Source: Hyposmocoma kahamanoa
Lineage: Eukaryota; Arthropoda; Insecta; Lepidoptera; Cosmopterigidae
DNA length: 64,000 nucleotides
Direction: 5' to 3'
NCBI RefSeq assembly: GCF_003589595.1
Contig: NW_020653945.1
Location: 5,354,773-5,418,772 of the forward strand
Shown: piece after piece, positions 1-10,564 of the stretch
Numbering within the stretch: position 1 is the stretch's first letter
How the letters are laid out: the number at the start of each line of letters is the position of its first letter
Made by a program: the position numbers and the translations under genes
Notes under the pieces: model-generated
What the model was told of the DNA's origin: nothing
Seen by the model: the letters and a program-made list of their open reading frames with translations, nothing else
The model's database searches: none

Positions 1-50
1 GTTTCATACTCATTTTTCTCACAGAATTTTGTCCATTTTTTTTATTAAAA

Positions 51-215
51 AAGGAGGGGCGCATTTGACCTTCATCTACCTGAGGGAAAGCGACGAAAAG
101 GTCGACAATGAATCATGCACACCTAAATAATGCCTATTCACTCAAGTCTAGAAAACACCCTAGTTATGAATTTCAGGGAATGTCTGCAGGCAGTGAATTC
201 TACACCATATAATTG
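51..215 (-). mobile_element. LINE 3'-end fragment (ORF2 C-terminus and 3' UTR)
   Basis: Read on the minus strand this segment is similar to 51530-51730 (plus strand): both contain the stretch coding for 'gaattc..ctgcctgcagac', then a 'tgaataggcatta' block and 'aggtgtgcatg'. In the better copy this translates to the tail of a non-LTR retrotransposon (pattern WNSLPA..FP, then FKARVNRH). Here the frame is broken. It is a 5'-truncated, dead copy; no host function is inferred. Confidence 0.55.
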
Positions 216-694
216 TGGAATCGTAACGGTTCAATGAATCCTCGGCAAAACCACCACACCAGCCCGTTACACCAAGTACCAAGTACCAACCACCACACGG
301 GGGTGGAACCCCATCCTGGGTCTTGTCCCCTGATGATGGAAAAGGGAAGGTGAACCTTAAATAATATTCTGTCCAATTATTCCCGTATTGTGTTATTGAT
401 GAACACCACAGTACCTAAAAGTTATAATTGACCATAAATGTTTGGGTAGTTTCATTACCAGAAGCTGCAGATATATTTACGTTGTCATGCAGAATAAATG
501 ATGGATCAGCACGCCAACTAATCAAGGAAATTAAAGGTCATGAAACTTATTACGAGGAAGTTTTTACAGGCACCGTTACAATATTATTGCTTTCTCCGTC
601 GCTATGTTGTTATGTTGTTGGTCCTGGCGGGCGCCATCGCCATCACAAATGTACGGATGATACATTGAAGTTAGGTTGGAAAGCAAAAAGAAAG

Positions 695-714
695 ATAATA
701 ATAATAATAATAAT
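695..714. repeat. (AAT)n microsatellite
   Basis: Six to seven uninterrupted AAT-type units. It lies next to the tail of a SINE-like segment, a common place for such tracts. Confidence 0.8.
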
Positions 715-789
715 GAGCCAGACAATAACACCAAATACTTGGTTGCAAATTAAGGCACTCGCTGCACGATGAGTACCAAAGGAACGGAA

Positions 790-935
790 TTCAGTCCGGT
801 GCACCGTCCAGAACACCCAGATCAGAACCGACATAGAAAAGTTCATTTCCCAATTGGTGCTGCCGGGAATCCAACCTGGGATCTCCTATTTCGGAGTCCA
901 TAATGCAAACCGCCATGCCACCGGGATCGTCAAGA
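790..935 (-). mobile_element. tRNA-headed SINE fragment (family 3)
   Basis: On the minus strand a box-B-like sequence (gaatcc preceded by ccgg) is followed by 'gggaaatgaacttttct' and a 'tctgggtg' block. The same order appears at 2085-2190, which has a better box B. The body resembles the SINE family seen at 10370-10560 and 39103-39285, so the two families may be related. Confidence 0.5.
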
Positions 936-1257
936 AGGTGGCATCCTGTATGCTGAGAGTGCGAGAGAGCTTGAGCAGACTTCTCAAGGTGTTAGAGGAG
1001 AAGTAGGTTAGCTACACTTTTCGTGATCTAGCTCTCGTTGGATCGTTAATGTTCGGTGGAGTGTATTTGTTCAGGTTCTTGATCTGGATCGACGGGGTTC
1101 TTGCTCTTCTCGGCTTCTCGGGATCAGGATAAATGAACTACTTGTTCAACTACGTAAATGAAATACTTGTTCAACTGCTTACTGACTACGTTTATTGCTC
1201 AAAATGTTCCTACTTATGTGAAATCGCATCGCGACAATTCGCGTCGCAGTTTAGTAT

Positions 1258-1585
1258 TCCGACTGTTAATCGCAAAGATCTGAGGAGCACTGCCAATGCC
1301 ACTGCGCCCGTCACCATGAGCCACAAATTGACAAGTCCAATGTGCCCGTAATTTCACCAGCACCCTTACCCTTCTAAAGCGGAATGCAGTAATGCTAACA
1401 TTATTGTTTGGCGAGAGAAATAGGTAATACGTCTCCTGCTCCTGCTCCTGCCTTGGTATACATAAGTTGACAAGTCTCATGTGCTGAAAAACCGGAACGC
1501 ACTAATGTGATCATTACTGCTTGGCGCCAGAAATAGGTAAGATGGCAGTACTTCTTTGTAAGAACTCATTCACAAGCAACTCTAA
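1258..1585 (+). repeat. Dispersed 300-bp repeat, family B (internally duplicated copy)
   Basis: Contains the family landmarks 'aatcgcaaagatct', 'actgcgcccgtcacc', 'tgacaagtcc', 'tttcaccagcaccctta', 'ggcg.cagaaataggtaa' and 'cagtacttc'. The block from 'gacaagtc' through 'aaataggtaa' is present twice, separated by a short (ctcctg)n tract at 1433-1451. Other copies lie at 47088-47388 and 53668-53962. No terminal inverted repeat or coding capacity is visible; it is probably a non-autonomous element. Confidence 0.7.
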
Positions 1586-2084
1586 ATTGTATGCAATATT
1601 GACTGAAATAAAGTATTTTTTTCTTTATTACTTCTTAATAAAAAAAAACGCTAACTAGAGGAATAATTTCACCATAAAAAAATTTCATATATGCTTTTTT
1701 TTAAACACTGTAATCCTGTAACATCCTGTAAATCTGTAACACTCAGTATTTGATGGCTTTGTTTCAAGCAAACTTTGTTGTTTGTGTTGTACCCGAATGA
1801 GTACGCCATATTCTAATGAACACCTGCGACAGTAAATAATTATTTACAGAAGTTTTACAGCTCTATGAAAATTTAGTGGTGATTCAAGGTCATAAAATAG
1901 TTGTTGAGTACCACGAACACAGTTGATTCGCGATTGATTAAAAGTGAACAGTACTTTCTATCTATTTGTACTTACTAAACAAAGGTTTTCTTGTAAGTAC
2001 AAATAGATACAATAGATGTTATTATAAAGTAAAATAATTGAAATTGAGAATTTTAGTACGTAAGTAATGTAATGTGAGCTAATA

Positions 2085-2190
2085 TGCCAGACACCAATTT
2101 AATTTTTTCCAAGTTCATTTCCCAGTTTGATCGTGTCGGGAATCGAACCCGGGATCTCATCCAGAGTCTATTGTCTAAACTGCTATGATA
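2085..2190 (-). mobile_element. tRNA-headed SINE fragment (family 3)
   Basis: Minus strand has a good box B (ggttcgattccc inside a 'cccgggttcgattcccga' context) followed by 'gggaaatgaactt', as in 790-935. An (ATA)n tract lies next to it at about 2186-2207. It is too short and divergent to be a functional tRNA. Confidence 0.5.
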
Positions 2191-2279
2191 ATTATAATAA
2201 TAATAATTTGAACCTGAGTCCCTGACCCCGCCCGACTGTACCATTGCCGTGACCATTGCCGGGGAATACCGAATTTCCT

Positions 2280-3085
2280 ATTTAAAAATTAAAAATTAAT
2301 CTTTTAGGCCTTGGGAGAGGCGAGAATCTAAAATAGATATCCAAAACAATAATATCATAATACTTATTACTTTTCTCACCCATAAGTATATTGTATGAAA
2401 TAAGTAGGAAAGTTATACAGCCTTAAACCGTCAAATCTTACGTTAACCATGCCATAAACTGTATCCGAGACAGGCGACAAAGGAAATTCACCCGTTACCA
2501 TCGCCATTAAAAGACCTTAGGTCATAAAGATAAGATATATAAAGTACACTATAAATTATACCATTTGTTAGATATTGCCGAGGTATAGGGTTATAGGGGG
2601 ACTGGAGTTATAGAACCACTAAGGCGTTCAAGCGTTGTATTGAGCGTGCATTGTTGCGTGCAGTATGCATGCCAATATGGCAGACCTCGCTAGGATATTC
2701 GTATATCTTTTCTTTAGAGCAGCGGTTGCTCTCGACTTCTCTCGCATGATTATTCTAATACGTTTCATGATGTGCAATTAGAATCAAAGAATTAAAAGGC
2801 ATGCCAACAATGAAAGCAAAATTTAATTATTTTGTTTATTCGCTAATTTTAGAGTATTTCAATTATATTATATTATTTATCTTCAATTAAGAAATTGTTT
2901 AGCCAATTACAAGTTGCCAGATAACCATTCATTTTTAATGTTTTCAGGACAGAGGTTTTAAGATTGTTATAAAAATGAGAGATGTTTAAATAAAAGAATG
3001 ACAAAAATTCACATACATATTCATGTAGTTCCTTCATTTATGTGATAAAAACACTTTTCACATGTGGCTTTACTTTTTTTTATAC
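2280..3085. other. AT-rich stretch with no recognised feature
   Basis: I see no reading frame with protein-like character, no inverted repeat ends and no match to the other repeat families of this window. Confidence 0.5.
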
Positions 3086-3098
3086 TAAGGGCATTTGT

Positions 3099-3315
3099 GC
3101 ACTGCATCCGATTCGTGTTCTTTCCGAATCCGGGACTGTACAAATCTAGAAAACTTAAACCCACTTCGGATAAGGATACGAATCCAAGAAAATACGAATA
3201 TCGCTTGTACACCTAGAGATAAAATGATCCCTATGACATTTCGGCTGATTTCGTATCACTTCAGAATCCGAGAAAAGATTCGGATTCGGAACTGATAAGA
3301 ATCGGACGTAGTGCT
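3099..3315. mobile_element. MITE with about 33-bp terminal inverted repeats
   Basis: The left arm at 3099-3131 (gcactgcatccgattcg...) is similar to the reverse complement of 3282-3315 (gcactacgtccgattct...), both running into 'ttccgaatcc'. Several internal copies of 'gaatccg' or 'cggatt' are present. It contains 'atgatccctatgaca', a motif also found in the ends of the 27982-29843 element. I could not define a target duplication. Superfamily not assigned. Confidence 0.6.
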
Positions 3316-3399
3316 CTAGGATACGATATGTCGTATATACATTCTGTAGCAGATAGCGTACACACGTGCATGCGCGTTTGTGTGTGTGTGTGCCAATAA

Positions 3400-4228
3400 A
3401 AGAATTAAACGATTTTCAATAATAAAGTAGGTACTAATGCATACATGACACCTAGGCATCTCTAAACACCTTTAAAGATGGTTGTTTGATTGGTGAAAAT
3501 AAATCGCGAAATAAATATTAACATACTTTGCCATCGATTATCCTGAGTGTTAGCTTAATTACGACACACCCAAATCTCCAATGGATTCCACACGCGATCG
3601 GGGTTCCAAAAGTAAAAGTTATTTATATTAATGGATGAATTTCTCCCCCACCTTTAGGTAACGCAACCACCTCAAGTTAACAACTTGTATATATAATGCA
3701 TAGGGAGACGTTTGTATCGCACTGTAGATTGATTTTCAAAGAATTGCTCGATAAAGAACTTGAAATAATTACAATTCTTAATTGAAATGTAATCTTTTTG
3801 TATCTTTAGGCTTTTAGGCTTTGTTTTTAGGACTTATACTGACCGTAATCAGGTGCTTTTTACTCGCAAAAGGTTGTATAGTTCTGGTTTTTATAGTACT
3901 AAAGCACCTCTGGTGAAATAAAATCACATCTGTAATAGGACCACCTTCCAGGAGAATGTTTGTTTCATGTACCTAGTTCGTGTTATTCATGTGTTAAAAA
4001 ACACCATTGACAATCACATGTGGTTTTATTATAACAAGTGCGATATGTTGTTAAAGTGGAGGCCTGAAAGCGAAGTCCAAATCAAATACTTATAATACTA
4101 ATAACGGTATTTACTCTCAATAAATGTTTCACAAAATACATTTAAATATAATTTGTGTGTCTATTATAGGTATGTACGTAAACTCGCTTGTGTACAGGTA
4201 CTTTGGAAAATAATTGCCATATAGTAAA
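3400..4228. other. AT-rich stretch with no recognised feature
   Basis: Apart from a (TG)n tract at 3377-3392 just before it, nothing stands out: no open frame, tRNA-like box or repeat end. Confidence 0.5.
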
Positions 4229-4431
4229 TACACACATCAAAAGTATTTAGATATTAAGCACATTTTCACCAATTACTGAAAATCCGGTTTTTTAATTATT
4301 TTTTTAACACCAATGGTTTTTTAATCAATTTCATAATTCAAAAAATTATATAGATATTTTTATTTAATTTTAATAAGTAAATCGAATATTACGAAAAAAA
4401 ACCTTAGTCCCCAGATACTTTTGACGGTGTA
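4229..4431. mobile_element. Mariner-like MITE with TA ends
   Basis: The left end (tacacacatcaaaagtat, from 4229) is matched by the reverse complement of the right end (tacaccgtcaaaagtatct, to 4431). Both begin at a TA dinucleotide, as expected for Tc1/mariner elements, which duplicate TA. Length is 203 bp, with no coding capacity. A second, truncated copy in the opposite orientation lies at 60115-60291 and shares the 'aatc.ggttttttt' interior. Confidence 0.65.
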
Positions 4432-4955
4432 TTAACAACGTGTGAAAAGTAGGTAACCACATTTTTTATTTAAATAAAAATATTTACACTTATGTAACTT
4501 CATAAGTGTAAGTCGTAGAAAAAAAGCGTACAACACAAGTATAAAACCGTTTATTCTCGATACGATTTTGTCTTATTCGCTTTTGTTGTAGAATCCACCG
4601 ATTTTGAATTATTGTTCCCAGAGCAGGCTCAACTCAAAATGACGAAAACTTTGATTTCTCATTCAACCTTAACAACGTAATATATTGAAAAACCAGACCT
4701 ACTACACCACCTTTCGCAAGCAGAAGGCCTTTTTTTGTGCTCGGATGACTAGCCTATTACGTTAACGCGGTCCTGGTATTATACCAGCGTCATCAACAAC
4801 CGCGGCATTTATGCTAAGCCTTTTACACACGCCTTTTCACAGCGATGACTTTCAAAATTACTTTGTTGGATTTATTTTCATTTAAAACTTGCTAGTTTTT
4901 ATTTTAAGTATTGGTATTAAGAAGAATGTATCAAATGCTAAGGCTTCTTCAAGTT
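4432..4955. other. Unassigned AT-rich stretch
   Basis: No supported gene or repeat boundary seen. Confidence 0.45.
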
Positions 4956-4959
4956 AGAC

Positions 4960-5095
4960 GTATAGACGACCGCGACTGTGGCGAGGCAGCCGCTCCAAGG
5001 GTCAAGTCACACTGAAGGAGCGGAGGCTCGCAGCGGCCAGAAGAGCAAGCAGCAGGTGCTCGCAGCTGCTCGCGGTGCTGCATTATACAATGTAT
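4960..5095. other. GC-rich island of unknown origin
   Basis: A sharply GC-rich block inside AT-rich DNA, with repeated 'gcagc', 'gctcgcagc' and 'gctgctcgcggtgctgc' words. It has no long open frame. It may be part of an inverted-repeat element whose ends I could not find, or a piece of a LINE 5' UTR. Function unknown. Confidence 0.35.
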
Positions 5096-5207
5096 TGATT
5101 TGCATAACTAATAAAAAAAATAAAAGTAATAACTGAAATAGAATAAGATACTTATTGTTTTAAGAATATATATCACGGTTGACTGAGGTGGTACAGTCTT
5201 CAACCAA

Positions 5208-6357
5208 GTGGTCACGTTTGCAAGCTTCCACGACCTGGGAACTTCACCAGTCTCAAGTGAGAGGCGATACAGGCGCGTGAGAACAGGAGACAACTCAAGC
5301 GCACAGTTACGTGGGACTACCGCTGGAATTACATCTGGCCCGCTAGCTTTATTCACGTCAAGATTCCGCAGAGTTCTAAGTACCTCTTTTTGACGTATGC
5401 GAACTGGCGCCAAAGTGCAGCCAGCCTGAGGTAAGGTAGGTGGTAGGTTCCCTGCGGCATCCAGACGTGAACCCTCTGCAAAGAGATTCGCCTTCTCTTC
5501 TGCAGTATGGGCCAGCGTGCCATCCGGCCTGAGCAGAGGTGGCAAAGATGGGTGACAAAAGTTTTGAACCGCCTGGGCCAGGGACTAAAAGGATTTGCCA
5601 CTTGCTGGACAAGAGGCAAGCAAGGCCCCGATGCGATGTACATGGTCGAACTTGACCCTACGTAACACACTTTTGCACTTCTTGGCGGCTATATTAAAAG
5701 CTTTCTTCAGATTCCGAGTACGTGGAGCTTTGCGCAGTCGAGCATCTGCCCATGCTTAGTACGCGGATTGCTTTTGTGCTTCAGCACGTCTGCAGTGAGC
5801 GTTAAACCATAGACGAGCTTGTGGTCCATTGGGTACATCGGAGTATACTCCGTACATACATACCATAGTATGTAATACACCATACCTCAACTACAGCACA
5901 TACAATCAGCACAGCTCGACGAGTCTCCTGAAGTAAAGCAAACCTGCCAAGTATATGACGCAAAGAAATGCTCATACAACTAAGGCCCTGATCGGGTGGG
6001 GAGTATACGGATACAGTTTTCACCAGACAATGGTCGGAGGTACCCAGTGGGGCATCTACAACCACAGAGTATCGGTCCGGATCAGTTGTCAGCAGAAGGT
6101 CCAATGTCGTATACACAGATTCCGGCACGAGGTAGAAACTTGTTCTCCAGAGTATACCCGGGGTAGCTGAGGTACACCGTGTCAGTCGGGTAACTGATCT
6201 GCGTCTCGGTGAGGAACAGCAGCTGCGATTTATCGATTTCAAGATGACGGTGGACCGAATCGAGATTTGAGTGCAGACCTCGGATATTAGTGAGGTGCAC
6301 TTTTAAAGGGAGGACGTGCAACCGCTGTGTAAACTTGTTAACATCTCTGTTTTTCAT
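5208..6357 (-). pseudogene. LINE endonuclease-reverse transcriptase, broken
   Basis: The N-terminal frame (6357-6082) has the usual start of an apurinic-type endonuclease (NIRGLHSNL, then LLFLTETQI and YPGY). A second frame (6242-5802) ends the domain with LDLLLTT and the catalytic SDH triplet at 6030-6038. The reverse transcriptase begins in a third frame (5545 downwards) with the conserved NKASGPD block and 'VPRSWKLANV', after which similarity ends at about 5208. Large parts of the endonuclease interior are missing and at least two frame changes separate the pieces. The enzyme would nick DNA and copy the element's RNA; this copy cannot. The C-terminal fragments at 61589-62260 and 63346-63650 appear to come from the same broad family. 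Confidence 0.75.
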
Positions 6358-6865
6358 TTCATTGTTTTAGGGAAGTGAATAGGCAGAAGGAAGGCAGTTA
6401 AAGGAGGCACTGCATCTTATTCAACCAAGCAGCAAAAGCTCACACTGCCACACGGTGGTACAATCGGTTTGGAGACCGTGGGGACGCCCGAACCCAGCAG
6501 ATGTCAAGGTGGAGCATGCCGGGATTTTTGGTTGGGTGGCGGGGCAGCCTTTCACGGGTGACTTTCCCACTACTTGGGCCCCCAACTTCCTTCAACTTCA
6601 ACGTCGGCCAGAGGTGCACCGTGTTTCGAATCCCGCTAGCCTGCAGAACAGAGTGCTCAGTGTGGCAGTATAAGCAGCTGCAACTGGTCGTCAGACGCAA
6701 ATTCAGACCCGACCTCCTAATGGCAATTCCCGAACATGGTGAAAACCGGGGAGGGTGGTGCCTAGCCACGGCCGAAGACTACCACCAGAAGTTGTTGCTC
6801 TTTAGCACCACTCAGGGGTCACTTGTAGGGTCTCGAAGGTAAACCTACGGAAGCGGGCAACATCA
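5208..6865 (-). mobile_element. 5' half of a non-LTR retrotransposon (CR1/Jockey-like)
   Basis: Minus-strand order is GC-rich 5' UTR (6865 to 6358), start of the endonuclease domain (6357), end of the endonuclease (about 6025), linker, then the first part of the reverse transcriptase (5545 to about 5208). The element stops within the reverse transcriptase and has no 3' UTR. This is unusual, because target-primed reverse transcription normally leaves 5'-truncated copies that keep the 3' end. A later deletion or recombination is the likely cause. Confidence 0.7.
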
Positions 6866-6899
6866 ACCCCCAATGAAATGAAGAATGAACAAGAATAAA

Positions 6900-6992
6900 T
6901 TCCATTGCCTTATGAATAAGCAGTAGAATTTAAACAATATGACGATTTCAAGTGTAATTTGCTTACCTGTGAAATAAAGATTATTTATGTTT
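6900..6992 (+). mobile_element. LINE 3' UTR fragment (same family as 23880-25622)
   Basis: Contains 'gacgatttcaagtgtaat', 'gcttacctgtgaaataaag' and 'attattta', matching the 3' UTR of the larger LINE at 25555-25615. It is 5'-truncated, as is typical for LINE copies. Confidence 0.7.
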
Positions 6993-7299
6993 GATCTAGA
7001 TCATCTTTTCCTTTACTATAAACTCTATCTTCATTTTTCAGTGTTCCGTAACCAGAAATTACGTGATCAAGAGCTTATTATAACTTACTACAGAAACTTG
7101 AAGATTATCCTCTAACGAACTCGCTTCATGACTGACAAGATATTTATATAATGGCATCTCGAAGCTTCTAAAAGTTACCGATGCTAACGGAACTTATTAA
7201 TTGAATCCAACCGATCTAAATGTTGAAAATGAATCATTTGCATTTAATTATATAATTTAATTGACGAATACCGTAACTAAGTCTTATTTTGTTATTATT

Positions 7300-7506
7300 A
7301 ACTGAACCCTTGGCCGAACGGTTACCATGCCAGACTGCCGCTCAGAGGTCCCAGTTTCGATTCCCGGGCCGGGAGAAATATTTGTCTGGCCTACATTATT
7401 TCTCTCGTGAGTTTAAGTGTAATTTGTGGTTGTCTATGTGTGTGTCCATGTCACCCGCGACATAGGGTTTCCCTAATGCGGGACTATATTGAGTGTGTGC
7501 GTTATT
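7300..7506 (+). mobile_element. tRNA-headed SINE, family 1
   Basis: Box A (tggccgaacgg) and box B (ggt..cgattccc) are spaced as in a tRNA, followed by 'gggccgggagaaatattt', 'ctctcgtgagttt', 'gtaatttgtggttgtctat', a 'cacccgcgaca' block and 'tgagtgtgtgcgttat'. The head resembles a serine- or leucine-class tRNA. RNA polymerase III would transcribe an intact copy, and a LINE would mobilise it. Other copies: 17074-17283, 46279-46480, 49759-49812, 51083-51270, 55403-55626 and 58026-58220. Confidence 0.85.
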
Positions 7507-7741
7507 TATTTATTATTTGTATATATTATAATTACGTATAATTTAAATTGCAAAGATTATTTATTAAGAAATACAAAGTAATTCAATATATTATATTCGT
7601 AACTATAATTTACTTATGTATGTATAACATAAATCTTGTTGTGATGGCACAATGTAAGGCAGTAAACAATGTCAGAAACGTTTAAACTATATGAAAATTA
7701 TAGTTTACTTTCGTAATACATTTGGTATTAAGTTGCTTTGG

Positions 7742-8725
7742 TTAATTCCGCATAACAGTGAAAGTATTGAATTAATCAGTTTAGAAAAAAATATATTGAT
7801 TACTTATATAAGGTGTGAAAATACGATTCTTAAAAATTTTCACTATAGAAAAAATACAAACTTACCTCGAAATTTTACAAGAAAACCCCTGTATTCAATA
7901 GGTACTTTATGATTTTTTTTACAAATAGAACACGTACATTATACGATATTCTTTTTTAATACAGTTGCTCAAAGCGTAGGTATTTTTCGCACTACAAATC
8001 GTGCGAAAAGTTGGATTTCTCGCACTAGTGCTTTTTACTTTTCCAGTTTTTTTTTAATTTACTGTTGTTTTAAGTCTTAAACATAGAACTAAAGAGATTG
8101 TATATTTATTTCATATCTATGTGCTTTGTGACGTAAGTCATTCGTCATTACTATACTATATCTATGGAGAGACCGTATTTTTACATCTATGAAGTAAATG
8201 GGAGCATAGCTACAACTACAAGACAAGGGAGTACAAACTAAGGAGTTAGTAGCGATTATGTAGAAAATAAAGTAATATAAAATAGTAATTTTAATGTGGC
8301 TGAATACTGGCAACAGTTGCCATATGGAAAAAAGTCGGCCAAAAAAAGTACTAATTTTTTTCATCGTTTACATTCCCGCCTTTTTCATAAATACTGTTTT
8401 ATTTTACTTTCAATGTAGGTTTTTCGCAAATGTATTAAAAATCGTTGTTTGATACACATGCGGATTTGTCATTTTCACTTGTCTCGAGTCTTGACCCTCG
8501 CCTCTGGCTTGGGCCAAGATGCCTCGAGACTCGTGAATAATGACTAACTTTCCGCACTTGTATCAAAAATAACTATTTTCAAATAGCCTTAATTTCGTTT
8601 ATTAAAAAATAAATTCTGAAATAAAGCCATTGTCTCTGCCACTCTACCCAAGCAAAATGAACTGTTATAGTACGGGAAAAATTTGAATTCAAGCTGAGGT
8701 AATATCGACTCTTAAAATATGTCGA
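7742..8725 (+). repeat. Repeat Q, copy 1, split by repeat P
   Basis: The outer parts (7742-7930 and 8581-8725) match, in order, 43385-43565 and 43612-43745. Landmarks are 'aacagtgaaagt.ttgaat', 'gtgaaaa.acgattc', 'aaacttac.tcgaaattt', 'aaaaataaattctgaaat' and 'agtacggga.aaatttgaa'. In copy 2 these are nearly contiguous; here about 600 bp of repeat P lies between them. No coding capacity or clear ends. Confidence 0.65.
7958..8564 (+). mobile_element. Repeat P, copy 1 (nested in repeat Q)
   Basis: Similar along both ends to 40932-41526: 'aatacagttgctcaaa', 'cgcactagtgctttt', 'gtgctttgtgacgtaagtc', 'tactggcaacagttgcca' and 'ccgcacttgtatcaaaaat'. The two copies have unrelated central segments (8145-8278 and 41118-41290). 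Weak terminal inverted repeats are visible (atacagttgctcaaag against atacaagtgcggaaag). A non-autonomous DNA transposon is likely. Confidence 0.6.
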
Positions 8726-9139
8726 ACACCCCACCAATTTCCTGGTGAAAAAGTCGATAATTCCCTGTATTACAACTATCAAACAACAAGATTAACTCCT
8801 CCCATCAGAACACACAGACCATAAACAATTTCGAAAGTTGATTGAACTCTGCAATGATATTATACTTTGGGAACTCGATATCCCTCTATATAACTCCTAC
8901 CAACCCGAGGTGGTCAGCAATCGATATAGGAACGAAAATAGTTGATAGTTGATATGAAGCTATGTTTCCGATCGCAATTTATAAAAAAATACAAGTCACA
9001 AAAATATCCAGTACGGAGAATAAATATGATATATGTAAATAGAATTTTCAATACTAAACACAGTACAGTTAACTACAAAACGTCAGTGATAATTTTGGCA
9101 ATTAATAATATTTCACTTTACTGAATATCACGATATTTT

Positions 9140-9555
9140 ACTACCATGATATTCAATTATTTTTGTGATATGACTCCACTAGTTTATTACTTAGTATTAA
9201 TACAAAGATCGAACACAAAGAAAATTCCTTCGATCCGGTTGGACTCGAACCAGCGACTTCGCCATACAGTGACTTACGCTCTCCCAACTGAGTTACGGAA
9301 CGAACCAGTAGGGTTAGCACAATAGAGCGCGATTTGCGCGAGAGCGACATAAACCGCGCGATACTGCCTTTCTCGCATAGAGATCCCGCGGTCTATGTCG
9401 CTCTCGCGTAAGTCGCGCCCTGTCATGCTAGCCCTACAGCAGACGTTATGAATTTCTCTATGTGCTGGTTGCCGATTTTTGTTCTTGGTTTTAACGACTT
9501 TTTTGCCATAACTCCATCTGTAAGAAATCTATGAAAGTTTTTCTTCACTCAGCCT
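9140..9555 (-). mobile_element. tRNA-headed SINE, family 2, interrupted by a foldback MITE
   Basis: On the minus strand the body runs 'gtcgttaaaac.aagaac', '.agcacatag.gaaattcat', then a tRNA-like head with a box B (ggttcgagtcc), 'ccggatcgaagga', 'gtgttcgatctttgtatt' and the tail 'caaaaataattgaatat'. The head is split at 9309-9436 by an inverted-repeat element. Other copies: 9565-9695, 20992-21085, 46525-46755, 49813-49995 and 59345-59615. Confidence 0.7.
9309..9436. mobile_element. GC-rich foldback MITE inserted in a SINE
   Basis: The arms at 9308-9358 and 9387-9437 are about 43/51 complementary and share 'cgcgagagcgacata' exactly. A 28-bp spacer separates them. A CAG trinucleotide flanks the element on both sides (9306-9308 and 9437-9439). 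Removing it restores a continuous SINE sequence, so this looks like a real insertion. Confidence 0.7.
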
Positions 9556-9564
9556 AGTTTACTG

Positions 9565-9695
9565 AATATCTCCATGTATGACTACCACGATATTCAATTA
9601 TTTTTGTGATGTTACTCCACTAGTTTGTTATAATTTTATTATAAATGTAAAGACCATGTAAATTTTCTTCAATCCGGTTGGTCCAAAGAAATTTT
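9565..9695 (-). mobile_element. SINE family 2, truncated tandem copy
   Basis: Repeats the tail of the preceding copy ('gatattcaattatttttgtgat', then 'actccactagttt' and 'tcttcaatccggttgg') and then stops within the tRNA-like head. It has the same orientation as 9140-9555, and both are preceded by 'actgaatat'. Confidence 0.6.
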
Positions 9696-10012
9696 CACCA
9701 CTCACCCATCTGAGATTAAGATTTTTCTTAAATTTATATAACCCAGAATAAATCATAAATTTTTGGTATGTTTGATAAACCGGTGTTTCTTTTTCACTTG
9801 ACCTTAAATAATTGAGTTTAACTTTAGATGAATAGCGATATTTTTAATTGACTGTACCTAAAAAATATAGCCTGTCTAAAACGTCACGTCATGTTGATTC
9901 TGACACAAAAAAATACTTTACATGCTGTCGGGTGAATTAATGTATTTTGTATGGGTAGAAGAAAAAAGGTCGTGATTTGTATTATTTACTTCCAAGCGTA
10001 TTTTGTTAAGCC

Positions 10013-10295
10013 GTGGTAGCCTGTTTGATTTGACCTACCGCCTATCAAGCAGAGGCCGTAGGTTCGATTCCGGGCTCTAAGTTTCTTGGAATTTATGTAC
10101 GTATTTAATTTGAAATTTACCATAAGCTTTTCAGTGAAAGGAAACATGCACGTTGAAGAAGGTTCACAACTTTCGGTCCCAAACTCGCATTTTGCCAGCG
10201 GGGCGGCCTATGGCCCTAAACCTCGCCTGAGAGGAGACACGTGCCCAGCAGTGGAACATGTAAATGGGTTGATGATAATGATGATGTATGTTTGT
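10013..10295 (+). mobile_element. tRNA-headed SINE, family 4, full length
   Basis: Starts with a tRNA-like head (gtggtagcctg, then ggttcgattcc), followed by 'ggaatttatgtacg', 'ttaatttgaaattt', 'ttcagtgaaaggaaacatg', 'cgcctgagaggagac', 'cgtgcccagcagtgg' and a tail 'gatgataatgatgatg'. This arrangement is like SINEs described from noctuid moths. Other copies: 41683-41885 (plus) and 51805-52072 (minus). Confidence 0.8.
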
Positions 10296-10369
10296 AACCC
10301 TTGTAAGCGGGAATTACAGCCTTTTTTTTAAATATTAGACAACATCACACACGTTGCTCTGTTTCTAAA

Positions 10370-10560
10370 GTAAGCAAGTAAACTTGTGTTATGGAAATCG
10401 AATACAACGACGGTACCACAAACACTCACACCCGAGACAATGTAGGAAAGTTATTTTTCTACATTGACCCGGCTGGGGATCGAACCCGGGTCCTCAGAGA
10501 TGGCGGTACCTCGAAAACCGATGTTCAATCTATTTGACCATGGATTTCGTCAATGTGCCA
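10370..10560 (-). mobile_element. tRNA-headed SINE, family 5
   Basis: The minus strand carries 'accgatttt', 'gaggacccgggttcgatcc', 'ccagccgggtcaatgtagaa', 'acattgtctcgggtgtgag' and 'gtttgtggtaccgtcgttg'. Same order as 16903-17073 and 39103-39285. Box B is good; box A is weak. Confidence 0.65.
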
Positions 10561-10564
10561 ATGT

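Noticed and set aside
7300..7375. Possible functional tRNA gene
   Set aside because: Box A and B are present but the acceptor stem does not pair, and a repeated SINE body follows in every copy. The same applies to the other tRNA-like heads.
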